A stretch of DNA of 16,890 nt from Desulfuromusa sp. (GTDB lineage Bacteria; Desulfobacterota; Desulfuromonadia; Desulfuromonadales; Geopsychrobacteraceae). The DNA lies in NCBI GenBank assembly GCA_021647765.1, contig JAKIUD010000070.1:1-16890 (forward strand), written 5' to 3'. The stretch's first letter is position 1. Each line of letters opens with the position of its first letter. The position numbers and the translations under genes were made by a program. Positions 1-7,534 of the stretch are shown here, piece by piece. A model generated the notes under the pieces. It worked only from the letters and a program-made list of their open reading frames with translations, was not told where the DNA came from and made no database searches.

Positions 1-444
1 CCAGGCTTTACGAACCATTGGAAGGCGGTTGACCAGGATGATAAAAACCGCCAGAAGGATCAGCAATTTTGGCAGGTTCCGCAACAGTTCTACATAAGCA
101 AGAGCTAAGCGACTGCCAAGCCAGTTGTTGCCGGCCCGAATGATCCCCATCACAACACCGATCACCGTTGAGGCAATAATACAGACAAATGACAGTTGCA
201 AGGTATTCAGTAAGCCAACCAACAAAACCCGTGCATAACTGTCAGAGGCAGAGTAAGAAATCAGCGATTCATTAACATCAAAGCCCGCTTCTCCACTCAA
301 GAAACCGAAGTTAATCTTGATCCCTACGGCTGCGAGATTATCGTGAATATTCTGTACGATGATATAGGAAATAGCAATCAGGATAACCGCAAGGGTCAGT
401 TGAATGACGAAGGAACGCTTTTTTCGGTTGGCTAACCAGCTCAC
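1..444 (-). CDS. aapQ: AapQ-type amino-acid ABC transporter permease, N-terminal part (runs off left edge)
   Basis: This is the first 148 codons of an inner-membrane permease of the general L-amino-acid (Aap) ABC transporter, which imports polar amino acids together with a periplasmic binder, a partner permease (AapM) and an ATPase (AapP). The start is GTG at 442-444, preceded by an AGGAG about nine bases upstream. The product begins with a short basic N-terminus (SWLANRKKR) and a first membrane helix. The AapQ-typical periplasmic stretch with FGFL and GEAGFDVNESLI follows, then VGLLNTL leading into the permease domain and YVELLRNLPKLL near the edge. The frame is open to base 1, so the rest lies outside the window. 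No aapJ is found directly upstream, which is unusual because aapJ normally precedes aapQ. A separate aapQ 3' part lies at the right edge. Family assignment is by recognised sequence pattern. Confidence 0.85.
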   Translation of the reverse strand, partial: MSWLANRKKRSFVIQLTLAVILIAISYIIVQNIHDNLAAVGIKINFGFLSGEAGFDVNESLISYSASDSYARVLLVGLLNTLQLSFVCIIASTVIGVVMGIIRAGNNWLGSRLALAYVELLRNLPKLLILLAVFIILVNRLPMVRKAW

Positions 445-761
445 AATCGCGACTCCTGCATAGTTTTTACCCTGATTTGAGATGCTCCATCAGGAAGACT
501 CAAACTGAAAATATGAATCTTATGAGTAATTCATAATAGTAACAGCAAAGCAAGTCACAAACAATCGTCTAACCACCAAAGCTGATGATTGCTCTGATTC
601 AGCACCTGTGAGATGGAAGAATAGAGGGAAGTAATCGGTGATTTGAGATGGGAATTGTCCTGGATGACGTGAAAATTGAAAAGATGGTAGAATAGATGAA
701 TGAATTAGTTATCAATCAAAAAACCTCTGGAAAAGATTCCGATAGATAAAGGAGAGAGATT
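445..761. other. Divergent intergenic region between aapQ and msrB
   Basis: These 317 bases separate the divergent aapQ (-) and msrB (+) genes. I see no gene, no convincing sigma-70 promoter pair and no strong hairpin. A good ribosome-binding site (AAGGAGAGAG) sits directly before msrB. None of the three minus-strand frames just upstream of aapQ resembles the C-terminus of an AapJ binding protein, so no aapJ remnant is left here. Confidence 0.6.
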
Positions 762-1319
762 ATGAATCGAAGACAAATACTGCTGATGCTCACATCACAA
801 ACTGGAATGTTATGGCTGGCGGTAAACGGCTTTGCAGGACAGAATAAAAAGAACGGGGCGGCAATGACAACCTCCGGGAAGATCAAAGTTTATTCCGCTG
901 AACAGGGCGACTTTATCCTGGTTGATAAAGTGCACAGAAGTAAAGAGGAATGGAAACAACTATTAACCTCTGAGCAGTACCATGTTTTACGTGAAGCAGG
1001 GACAGAACGAGCTTTCACTGGAAAACTACTGAAAAACAAACAACATGGGGTCTACCGCTGTGCCGCCTGCGGCAACGATCTCTACCTTTCTGACAGCAAA
1101 TTTGATTCGGGAACCGGCTGGCCAAGTTACTACGAAGCCATTGCTGACGAGAATGTCCTGATTCGGGAAGATCGCGGTTTTTTTGTCACCCGTAACGAAC
1201 TGATCTGCAGTCGTTGTGAGTCTCATCTGGGACATGTTTTTGATGATGGTCCACCGCCGACCGGCAAGCGTCATTGCATCAATTCAGTATCATTGAAATT
1301 TAAAAAACTCGATCAATAA
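762..1319 (+). CDS. msrB: Peptide-methionine (R)-S-oxide reductase MsrB, exported
   Basis: This enzyme reduces the R epimer of methionine sulfoxide in proteins. The MsrB domain spans about residues 58-181 of 185. It shows both zinc-binding CxxC pairs (Cys100/Cys103 and Cys149/Cys152), the GTGWPSY motif at 117-123, GHVFDDGPPPTGKR, and the catalytic cysteine in RHCINS (Cys172). The first 26 residues form a signal peptide. It starts NRRQILLML, which resembles a twin-arginine motif, so periplasmic or membrane-anchored location is likely and Tat export possible. A strong RBS lies at the right distance from ATG 762. msrA follows after 20 bases in the same direction, so the two are co-transcribed. 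A periplasmic MsrB/MsrA pair would repair both epimers of oxidised methionine in envelope proteins. Confidence 0.95.
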   Translation: MNRRQILLMLTSQTGMLWLAVNGFAGQNKKNGAAMTTSGKIKVYSAEQGDFILVDKVHRSKEEWKQLLTSEQYHVLREAGTERAFTGKLLKNKQHGVYRCAACGNDLYLSDSKFDSGTGWPSYYEAIADENVLIREDRGFFVTRNELICSRCESHLGHVFDDGPPPTGKRHCINSVSLKFKKLDQ

Positions 1320-1339
1320 AGAGAGCTCAGGAGTCAGTT

Positions 1340-1936
1340 ATGAGAAAAATCACACTATTACTTTTTATTCTTCTGGTTGCACTGACAAACAGTAGTGTCG
1401 CGGCAACCAGTCGGGCTATTTTTGCCGGGGGCTGTTTCTGGTGTATGGAGGCTCCATTCGAAAAGTTGGATGGCGTCAGCGAAGTGATCTCCGGTTATAC
1501 CGGAGGGGCTCAGCTGAACCCGACCTATCAGGAGGTTTCTGCCGGGGGAACCGGGCATACTGAAGCAGTTGAGGTTCTTTATGATCCCCAACTGGTTTCC
1601 TATGAAAAACTTCTCGAGGTGTTCTGGAGGCAGATTGATCCCACCGATGCAGATGGTCAATTTGTCGACCGGGGCACTCAGTATCGTAGCGACATTTTCT
1701 ATCTCGATGCCAAACAGCAACAACTGGCAGAAGCATCAAAACAACAACTGGAAAAAACTGGCCGGTTCGATAAGCCAATTGTCACTGAAATAACTGCTGC
1801 CGGGAAATTTTATCCAGCAGAAGAGTACCATCAGGATTATCACAGTAAAAATCCGATTCGTTACTGGTATTACCGGGGCGGTTCAGGGCGAGATGATTAT
1901 CTTGATAAAGTGTGGGGAAAGGATCGGCAGAAATAA
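1340..1936 (+). CDS. msrA: Peptide-methionine (S)-S-oxide reductase MsrA, exported
   Basis: This enzyme reduces the S epimer of methionine sulfoxide. The 198-residue product has a hydrophobic signal peptide (about residues 1-22, ending SVAA), then the MsrA domain. GCFWCME carries the catalytic Cys32, and Cys35 may act as a nearby resolving cysteine. SGYTGG, YQEVSAGGTGHTEAVEV and the later EEYHQDY motif are all typical of MsrA. It lies 20 bases after msrB, with a Shine-Dalgarno-like GAGCTCAGGAG before ATG 1340. The shared export signals suggest both enzymes act in the periplasm. A terminator-like hairpin follows about 85 bases downstream. Length is normal for a secreted MsrA. Confidence 0.95.
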   Translation: MRKITLLLFILLVALTNSSVAATSRAIFAGGCFWCMEAPFEKLDGVSEVISGYTGGAQLNPTYQEVSAGGTGHTEAVEVLYDPQLVSYEKLLEVFWRQIDPTDADGQFVDRGTQYRSDIFYLDAKQQQLAEASKQQLEKTGRFDKPIVTEITAAGKFYPAEEYHQDYHSKNPIRYWYYRGGSGRDDYLDKVWGKDRQK

Positions 1937-2022
1937 CGAAAATATAGCATACTGCAACAGTTAATTCAGTAAAAACAAATGGTTAAGCTATTCATAACGA
2001 CCAACTAATGATGCAAGAACTG

Positions 2023-2055
2023 CCACCAGAAGGACTTAAAGGTTGGTGGTTTTTT
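2023..2055 (+). terminator. Probable rho-independent terminator of msrB-msrA
   Basis: CCACCA (2023-2028) pairs with TGGTGG (2044-2049) around a 15-base loop and is followed by six T residues (2050-2055). It lies 86 bases after the msrA stop codon. The loop is long and ACCAAC/GTTGGT can pair as an alternative, so the efficiency is uncertain. Confidence 0.55.
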
Positions 2056-2080
2056 GCAAATCTTACAAGTTTTGAGATAA

Positions 2081-2110
2081 AAAGGCGGAGTCATTACTGG
2101 CTCCGCCTTT
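2081..2110 (-). terminator. Bidirectional hairpin terminator, better on the minus strand
   Basis: A perfect 10-bp stem (AAAGGCGGAG at 2081-2090 and CTCCGCCTTT at 2101-2110) surrounds a 10-base loop. On the minus strand the stem runs into a T tract (CTTTTTA). It would therefore end transcription of the PEP-CTERM remnant and of the long minus-strand gene run. The plus-strand tail is weaker (CTTTGATATT). Confidence 0.75.
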
Positions 2111-2119
2111 GATATTACA

Positions 2120-2195
2120 CTAGCAGCCTGTCAGACTATCAATGAACTGGCTGCAAATTCGTCCATTTGGCCCAGATGATCCGACAGGCTGCTAG
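2120..2195. repeat. 76-bp REP/MITE-like element with perfect 13-bp terminal inverted repeats
   Basis: CTAGCAGCCTGTC at 2120-2132 is the exact reverse complement of GACAGGCTGCTAG at 2183-2195. The element carries no gene. It sits 11 bases beyond the original stop codon of the PEP-CTERM remnant and just before the bidirectional terminator. Palindromes with a GACAGGCTGCTAG end look to me like dispersed repeats of deltaproteobacterial genomes. Copy number cannot be judged from one window. Confidence 0.65.
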
Positions 2196-2206
2196 ATCGT
2201 AAAGCT

Positions 2207-2502
2207 TTACGCCTTCTTCTGCTTTCGTCTGTACCAAGCAAGACCTGCAGTCCGCTACCAAGAAGTAAAATGGTTGAAGGTACGGGTGCTAGCGTCCATA
2301 CAGCATAAACTACTGTGTCATCGGATGTTGTGTCAAATGATTCAGAAACGAATGATGGTCCTGTCTGGGTATTATCTATGACTAATAGCTGCATAGGAGG
2401 GTCAAAATTCTTGTTATAATAATCCCGTTGAAATGCGTAAGCTACTTGTACTATGTCGGAATGATTGGCTAGCTTTACTTGATAAGTAATGATGAGCGAT
2501 TC
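2207..2502 (-). pseudogene. Remnant of a PEP-CTERM sorted exported protein, N-terminus lost and frameshifted
   Basis: The minus-strand frame is open from 2502 (just after a TGA at 2503-2505) and reads through VYAVWTLAPVPSTILLLGSGL. This is the start of a PEP-CTERM signal: a VP-x motif plus a hydrophobic stretch. The basic tail is in a different frame: shifting by one base inside CTGCAGG gives AGLAWYRRKQKKA followed by TAA at 2207-2209, the classic PEP-CTERM end. One G appears to be missing (CTGGCAGG reduced to CTGCAGG). Upstream, fragments such as GCWDARDG in another frame (about 2515-2565) may be further remnants. There is no signal peptide and no RBS at the internal ATG 2394. PEP-CTERM proteins are exported and sorted by exosortase. 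This copy is probably dead, unless the single base is a sequencing error. Confidence 0.7.
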
Positions 2503-2571
2503 TCATGGCGCTATATAATATTATCCGCCAATAAACTGGGCCTGCAGCACCATCTCTAGCATCCCAACAAC

Positions 2572-3657
2572 CTATTTTCTGCCAGTCTTCACATAGGTTT
2601 TGACCTGTTCGACTGTCATCTCTTTTAAACCCAGATTTTCTATATTGCGACCTTCCCCCCACCAATTGCATTCGTGTACTTGATTGTAAATATTCACTGC
2701 TGAATCGATGGTTGGAGTGTCAACACCGACGAGTTTTCCCAGGACGCTCCACGGAACCAGCCCATAGGGACAATCTTCGGTGAAATAACGACTATTAATT
2801 TCGTGAGGTCCCGAAATGGGGGTCAGAGAAATGTTGCCATGGATAGCCATGTAGAGGTCTTGCCAACTGTAACCCTCTTTCAGTCCGCTGAAATCTTCTG
2901 TTGGGGTCAAGTGGTAACCGAACTTTTCTCCCACGGCCTTACGTTCGTGATCGATTGCACGGTTAATTTTCATCGCACCCGGGGTAACCCCATGCTCATA
3001 AAGGAAAAAGCTACGTTTAGGCCAATTTTCGATAGCACTGATGCTCGTCAGGCAGGGGCCAGTATGAACTCCCGGATTGACGAGGCTAAGTCCAGCTTCG
3101 AGGACATCATCGTAAACCCGCTCAAAAGAGTGAATAGTACGCATCTCATCTATCAGTTCCGGTCCTTTTACTGCCGGCATAAAAGCAACATTGATGGGAT
3201 TCAAACCAAATATTGAGATTTTACAGGGTGCGGTGATTCGGGTGTCGTAGGGCAGGTTATTCACTTCAGCAATGACCGGACATGGTTCGTCTAAAAAAAT
3301 ACTCTTGAATAGTAAGGCCGCAAAGGCACCAGGATAAAGGACGACAACCTGATCACTGCTGACACTTCCTTTGAGCAGCCTAGCATAGCCTTCGTGAGCA
3401 AAAGCAGGGGTGACAATCAGGATGTACTTGACTCCGGCGATAGCTTGATCAATATCACTGGTAACCAAATTCAGTTCAAAATGTCCCTCTACCGTACCAC
3501 TCGACTCAATGGTCTTGCTGGTAAATAACTGTTCAATATTTTGGCGAAATTCTGGCATTTCAAATAGATTCACTGTGAACCCTCGAGAAATTAAATCGAC
3601 TGCCATTCCATGAGCACCATGTCCACCACCTAAGATTGCAATTTTTTTATTCATCAT
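2572..3657 (-). CDS. NAD(P)-dependent octopine/nopaline (opine) dehydrogenase family protein
   Basis: Enzymes of this family reversibly condense an amino acid with a 2-oxo acid and reduce the imine (opine synthesis), or oxidise the opine back. The 361-residue product has an N-terminal Rossmann fold with GGGHGAHGMA at 10-19. EVNNLPYDTR at 131-140 is typical of the family. The C-terminal opine-dehydrogenase domain carries NPGVHTGP (His198 is the expected catalytic histidine) and a conserved block around SGPHEINSRYFTEDCPYG (282-299). RBS GGAG precedes ATG 3657. It is the last gene of the minus-strand run and follows the GntR regulator by 111 bases. In this setting a degradative role (releasing an amino compound and a 2-oxo acid) or reductive trapping of an oxo acid are both possible. 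The substrate is unknown. A ketopantoate-reductase-like relative is a less likely alternative. Confidence 0.85.
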   Translation of the reverse strand: MMNKKIAILGGGHGAHGMAVDLISRGFTVNLFEMPEFRQNIEQLFTSKTIESSGTVEGHFELNLVTSDIDQAIAGVKYILIVTPAFAHEGYARLLKGSVSSDQVVVLYPGAFAALLFKSIFLDEPCPVIAEVNNLPYDTRITAPCKISIFGLNPINVAFMPAVKGPELIDEMRTIHSFERVYDDVLEAGLSLVNPGVHTGPCLTSISAIENWPKRSFFLYEHGVTPGAMKINRAIDHERKAVGEKFGYHLTPTEDFSGLKEGYSWQDLYMAIHGNISLTPISGPHEINSRYFTEDCPYGLVPWSVLGKLVGVDTPTIDSAVNIYNQVHECNWWGEGRNIENLGLKEMTVEQVKTYVKTGRK

Positions 3658-3768
3658 TATTACTCCATGTTTTTAGTTTCAACTTCTTAAGCCAGCAGAT
3701 AGAGATCTGAACTCTGCTCAAAGGCCCCAACCCAAATATTTTAAAAGAGTATTCTGTATTTACTGCTC

Positions 3769-4425
3769 TCAAGCTGAGGACTGCATCCCTAAAATATTTT
3801 CTTTAACTTGGTTACTGAATGTAAGAATGTGCTTTTCCATGACTGACTTGGCTAAATCAGCATCTCTCACTTCCAAAGCTGCCAACATTTGCCGTTGATC
3901 GTTAATTTGCGCTAGAATTTCCTTTTCGCCGAAAACTAAATAATACCAGAAACGAGCACACACTCCATGAAGCTTCTGAAGCATTTCGGACAACTGTGGA
4001 TTGAATGTTGCTTCATAAGTTACCTTATGGAAATCAGACTCAAACTGAAAAAGCTCATCTGAGCATTTTTCCCCTGTGTTCGAACAGTCATCAACAGCCT
4101 GTATAATTTTTCTGAGACGACTCAATTGTTCCTCAGTGATTCTCTCTGCGGCTAATTGCCCAACCAAGCCCTCCAAATTCAATCTAATTTCAATGACGTG
4201 ATTGAACTCACGCAATTCAAGAGGTGCTACAAATGTTCCTGCTCGGGGAACGCTGTTGACCAAACCATCTTTCTTGAGTTCCAGAAGGATTTCACGTAGT
4301 GGAGTTCGACCGATATTGTAGAAATCCATCTGTTTTTTTTCGTTTAACAAGTGCCCTGGCGGAAGATCCTGTGTGATGATTCGATGTCTGAGATGCTTGT
4401 AAACTTCATATTTTGAAAATACCAT
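3769..4425 (-). CDS. GntR-family transcriptional regulator, FCD (FadR) type
   Basis: This is a DNA-binding, ligand-responsive regulator. The winged helix-turn-helix is at residues 1-68, with GRTPLREILLELKKDGLV as recognition helix and PRAGTFVAP as wing. The all-helical FCD ligand domain covers about 75-205. DFHKVTYEATFN supplies the expected Asp/His metal or ligand contacts and MEKH the last histidine. The usual central histidine (normally EHRxI) reads NDQRQM here, so one metal ligand seems replaced by Gln. I chose ATG 4425 (218 residues), with GGGG six bases before it, over the TTG at 4437. It lies between the racemase-family gene and the opine-dehydrogenase gene. It most likely controls this cluster, possibly through the inverted repeat at 12514-12536; that link is inference. 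Confidence 0.85.
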   Translation of the reverse strand: MVFSKYEVYKHLRHRIITQDLPPGHLLNEKKQMDFYNIGRTPLREILLELKKDGLVNSVPRAGTFVAPLELREFNHVIEIRLNLEGLVGQLAAERITEEQLSRLRKIIQAVDDCSNTGEKCSDELFQFESDFHKVTYEATFNPQLSEMLQKLHGVCARFWYYLVFGEKEILAQINDQRQMLAALEVRDADLAKSVMEKHILTFSNQVKENILGMQSSA

Positions 4426-4471
4426 AGAAAACCCCAATCGTTGTAATTATCCATTTCCACAGTATCAACTG

Positions 4472-5209
4472 CTAAAAGATCCCATCAAATTTTTTTCTGT
4501 GGTTACCTGATACCATAAAATTGATAAGGGTCGTAAAATCAAAGACAGGTAGTTCTGTAACCTGCTGCACTGCATAAGCGTAAGGGGGCATATTCGAGCA
4601 TTCTAGAAGAATCGCCCCAATCTCAGGATGCTCTCTCTGTAGTTCAACAGCAACTTCTATGATTTCACTTTCTATTTTTTGTGGGTCAAGAGCCCCAATC
4701 TCATCAAGAATAGGACCACGAAAAGCTGGCTTGTCCTCAAGTCCAGCAACAACAAATTTCACATTTGATCCTGCGGTTGCAATAGCAAGAAGTTCTGGCG
4801 TCATTCTTTTTGCGTTGGCGGTAATAATCCCCACCGGCTGCGACCACCCAAGAGCCGATCCAATTATTGGAAGTTGAATCATAGAAGACAGAAAAACCGG
4901 AATGTTAACCGCCGTTGATACAGCATCCTGAAAGCGAATCATAAAACCACAATCGCTAGTAATCCCCTTAACCCCTTGTTGCTCAAGGAACTTTGCTGCC
5001 TCAACAACCGTATCCGTAAGAGTTTCATCTCCTAGATTAATTAATCGTTCTAAGGAGCAGCCTTGAACTGTATGGTACAAAACAGGGTAGGAATAAGTAC
5101 TGGCATTACCCACATCCCCAGGAATAAAAGGGGTGAAACAATCGACCAATAAAATCCCAATCTCATGCCCATACGATTCGGCCCCTGACCTTACTTCATA
5201 AAGATCCAT
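4472..5209 (-). CDS. Asp/Glu/hydantoin racemase superfamily protein
   Basis: The 245-residue product belongs to the two-cysteine, cofactor-independent racemase superfamily, which includes Asp/Glu/hydantoin racemases, maleate isomerase and arylmalonate decarboxylase. The two catalytic cysteines are visible in symmetric positions: Cys87 in TSDCGFM and Cys204 in LLECSNMPPY. With both cysteines kept, a racemase or epimerase (or maleate-isomerase-like) chemistry is more likely than decarboxylation. No signal peptide is present, so it is cytoplasmic. The RBS is weak (AAGAATAA before ATG 5209). The 123-base gap upstream holds an 18-bp near-palindrome, so this gene may have its own control. It probably interconverts stereoisomers of the compound imported by the neighbouring TRAP system or of an intermediate. 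The exact substrate is not readable. Confidence 0.8.
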   Translation of the reverse strand: MDLYEVRSGAESYGHEIGILLVDCFTPFIPGDVGNASTYSYPVLYHTVQGCSLERLINLGDETLTDTVVEAAKFLEQQGVKGITSDCGFMIRFQDAVSTAVNIPVFLSSMIQLPIIGSALGWSQPVGIITANAKRMTPELLAIATAGSNVKFVVAGLEDKPAFRGPILDEIGALDPQKIESEIIEVAVELQREHPEIGAILLECSNMPPYAYAVQQVTELPVFDFTTLINFMVSGNHRKKFDGIF

Positions 5210-5246
5210 TTATTCTTAATTCCACTTCATTGTTAATGGTTTTCAA

Positions 5247-5264
5247 AACATTTTGCAAAACGTT
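5247..5264. promoter_or_regulatory. 18-bp near-palindrome upstream of the racemase-family gene (candidate operator)
   Basis: AACATTTTG at 5247-5255 abuts CAAAACGTT at 5256-5264. The arms match at 8 of 9 positions, with TTTTGCAAAA as a perfect core. It lies 38-55 bases before the racemase-family start codon, a normal place for an operator. It does not resemble the inverted repeat upstream of eutA. No clear -35/-10 pair could be fixed around it. Confidence 0.4.
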
Positions 5265-5332
5265 CAAAGTTAAAATATTGTCCACAACACTAAACAACAT
5301 GAGGTTACTTTAATTCTCATAACAACATCCTG

Positions 5333-6613
5333 CTAAGGAAACAGTGATGGAATGAATGTTGAAACAAACGGAACATAGGTGACCAATAGTACAACAACTA
5401 CGTTTGCAGCCAGGAAGGGGAGTACTGAAATACTAATTTTTTCCATTGATTCGCCAGAAATGATGGATGCAGCAAATAAGCAGCATCCCACCGGCGGTGT
5501 GGCCAGACCTGTAATCAGATTAATACTCATGAATACACCTGCATGGAGAGGATCAATCTCCATCATTTTAAATAGAGGCAGAAAAACTGGTGTTACAATC
5601 ATGATTGCAGGAATAGCATCCATAAACATTCCCATTATAAATAGCATGATATTTATAAGTAGTAATATCATAATTTTGTTATGAACATTATCTACTAGGA
5701 ACTGTGCAAAATACTGTGGCACCTGCTCATTTGACAGCACCCATCCAAACAATGCTGCAGCAGCAATGATAATGGAGACACTTCCAGTCTCAACAGCTGA
5801 ATCTTTAACGACTTCAATAAGGTTTCCCGGCGTCATCGTTCGATAACCAAAGAGGGCGATCAGCGTTGCATAAAAAACCGCGATAACAGCGGCTTCGGTA
5901 GGGCTGGCAATACCCAGGAGAATACTGCCCAAAATCAATACTGGCAGAACTAAAGCCGGGAGACCATTCTTTACAATATTTACACCCTCCATAAAAGGGA
6001 TCTTTCGGGTTCTCTTGGGGAAATCTGTTCTTAACCCTATGATTTTTACAGCCCCCATCTGCGCTAGGCCAACAAGAACACCAGGCAAGGCACCTGCTAA
6101 AAATAAATCTCGAATGGAAACCTGGGCGATTGATCCATAGATGATAAACATCAGACTAGGAGGAATAATGGGACCCATAGTCGATGATGCTGCTGTTACA
6201 GCAGCACTGAACCGTTTTGAATAACCTTCTTTCACCATTGTAGGAATTAGAATAGACCCTATAGCTGTTGTATCAGAAATGGCGGTTCCTGTAATACCAC
6301 CGAAAAACATACTTACCACAATGTTAACATAGGCCAGACCACCCTTTAACCTTCCCACCATTAGATCGGCAATGCTAATCAACCGATCGCTAATATTTGC
6401 CCTGGACATAATTTTTCCAGCTAAAACGAAAAATGGAATCGCTAATAAAATAAATGAATCAAATGACCTCATTATTCGGATAACAACGATATCGAAGGGC
6501 AGGTCTACTCCTACAAAGTAAACCAGTGTAGAAGCAAGTAAAGCAAAAGGTATGGGTATTCTGACCAGCATTAGCAGGACAAAACAGATTAACATAAGTA
6601 TAATATATGTCAT
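5333..6613 (-). CDS. dctM: TRAP transporter large permease (DctM family)
   Basis: This is the ion-coupled translocation subunit of a tripartite ATP-independent periplasmic transporter. The 426-residue product starts at ATG 6613, with GGGGAT a few bases upstream. A TTG 51 bases earlier keeps the frame open but has no comparable RBS. About eleven to twelve hydrophobic helices are visible. DctM hallmarks include IPFFVLAGKIM near residue 60, GGITGTAISDTTAIGSILIPTM, and STMGPIIPPSLMFIIYG in the first half. The second half has SPTEAAVIAVFYA and the late motif LITGLATPPVGCCLF. It follows dctQ by 88 bases in the same direction. The permease itself does not define substrate; that lies in DctP. Confidence 0.93.
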   Translation of the reverse strand: MTYIILMLICFVLLMLVRIPIPFALLASTLVYFVGVDLPFDIVVIRIMRSFDSFILLAIPFFVLAGKIMSRANISDRLISIADLMVGRLKGGLAYVNIVVSMFFGGITGTAISDTTAIGSILIPTMVKEGYSKRFSAAVTAASSTMGPIIPPSLMFIIYGSIAQVSIRDLFLAGALPGVLVGLAQMGAVKIIGLRTDFPKRTRKIPFMEGVNIVKNGLPALVLPVLILGSILLGIASPTEAAVIAVFYATLIALFGYRTMTPGNLIEVVKDSAVETGSVSIIIAAAALFGWVLSNEQVPQYFAQFLVDNVHNKIMILLLINIMLFIMGMFMDAIPAIMIVTPVFLPLFKMMEIDPLHAGVFMSINLITGLATPPVGCCLFAASIISGESMEKISISVLPFLAANVVVVLLVTYVPFVSTFIPSLFP

Positions 6614-6701
6614 TATTATCCCCGTATAATCAAAAATTACGAACAGAACTAGCGGGTAAGGCAAGACTCAATAGCCAAAACCTCCGGTAGAGGACAATCT
6701 G

Positions 6702-7214
6702 TTAATTACGGTACTCACCAGGCAATCCAATTGTTTTCCTCAAGAGATATAAAAAAATTATCGCGAAACATATCGGCACTGAGAGATAGACGATCCCCAT
6801 TGAAATGAACGATAAAACAGGGGAATGTACACCCCACATACCGATCGCATACTTTATACCTTTAACAACAAGCATGGCTGAAAGCCCCATCATTATAATG
6901 TAGTGTGCTAAATCAAATATCAGCCTGACGCTCTTGGGCATTATATCGTAAAAAGACTCAATAGATGCATGTCCATTCAGCATATAGGAGATAGCAGTCC
7001 CTATCATCACGATATATATATACATATATCGTGCAACAGCATTTGACCAAGAAATTGGCTGGCCAAGAAAAAATCTCATGGCAATGCTGACGCCCAATAG
7101 CAAGGTTAAGCTAATCAATAGTATTATTAAAACAGTATTGCTAATTGTTTTGATCTTCTCAAGAATCAGATCAAAAGCTACTCCCTTTCCCCTGTTTTTT
7201 TCGTCATAGTTCAC
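6702..7214 (-). CDS. dctQ: TRAP transporter small permease (DctQ family)
   Basis: This is the small membrane partner of DctM in the TRAP transporter. The product is 170 residues with four hydrophobic helices. It carries the DctQ signature region around FFLGQPISWSNAVARYMYIYIVMIG. There TAISYMLNGHASIESF matches the usual GAxxAxxxGxHxxVD pattern in altered form. The start is GTG 7214, supported by GAGGAG eight bases upstream. It sits between dctP (320 bases upstream) and dctM (88 bases downstream). Confidence 0.9.
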   Translation of the reverse strand: MNYDEKNRGKGVAFDLILEKIKTISNTVLIILLISLTLLLGVSIAMRFFLGQPISWSNAVARYMYIYIVMIGTAISYMLNGHASIESFYDIMPKSVRLIFDLAHYIIMMGLSAMLVVKGIKYAIGMWGVHSPVLSFISMGIVYLSVPICFAIIFLYLLRKTIGLPGEYRN

Positions 7215-7534
7215 AACAATTTCTCCTCAACAAGTTTCCATATGCAGTGTTTTCTGACAGCTTTCGTACACTTACCGCACAAGGGATGGGTTACCGACTC
7301 AAATATAATCAAGTTAATTTGTCCATACCGATTCTACCCGGCCATCCATTTGCGTGCTTGAGACTGGTATCACAAGTAGAAAAGGCGACACCCCGGCGGG
7401 TGTTCTTTTTGAAACAAGTGAATCATATAAATATTGCAACCAGATTCCACCGACCGGGGGCAACCAAGTCTCCACGACTAAATTACAACGAACAGAAGAT
7501 TATCCGAATTTTAAAAGCCGCAGAGTTATCAACC
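7215..7534. other. Long dctP-dctQ intergenic region
   Basis: These 320 bases inside the TRAP operon are unusually long for genes that are normally nearly adjacent. The only structure I can support is the small GC-rich hairpin at 7388-7403. Open frames crossing the region on the plus strand are antisense to dctP and show no family pattern. It may allow the binding protein to be made in excess over the permeases. Confidence 0.5.
7388..7410. terminator. Small GC-rich hairpin in the dctP-dctQ gap (attenuator or mRNA-stabilising)
   Basis: ACACCC (7388-7393) pairs with GGGTGT (7398-7403) around a CGGC loop. On the plus strand it is followed by a TTCTTTTT tract. On the minus (coding) strand the tail is only CGCCTTTTC, so it would be a leaky terminator or a 3'-end stabiliser for dctP mRNA. 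Confidence 0.4.

Noticed and set aside
2414..2671. 85-codon minus-strand frame
   Set aside because: It overlaps the 3' end of the opine-dehydrogenase gene in another frame. Only its middle part (GCWDARDG) might be a PEP-CTERM gene relic, so it is not a gene itself.
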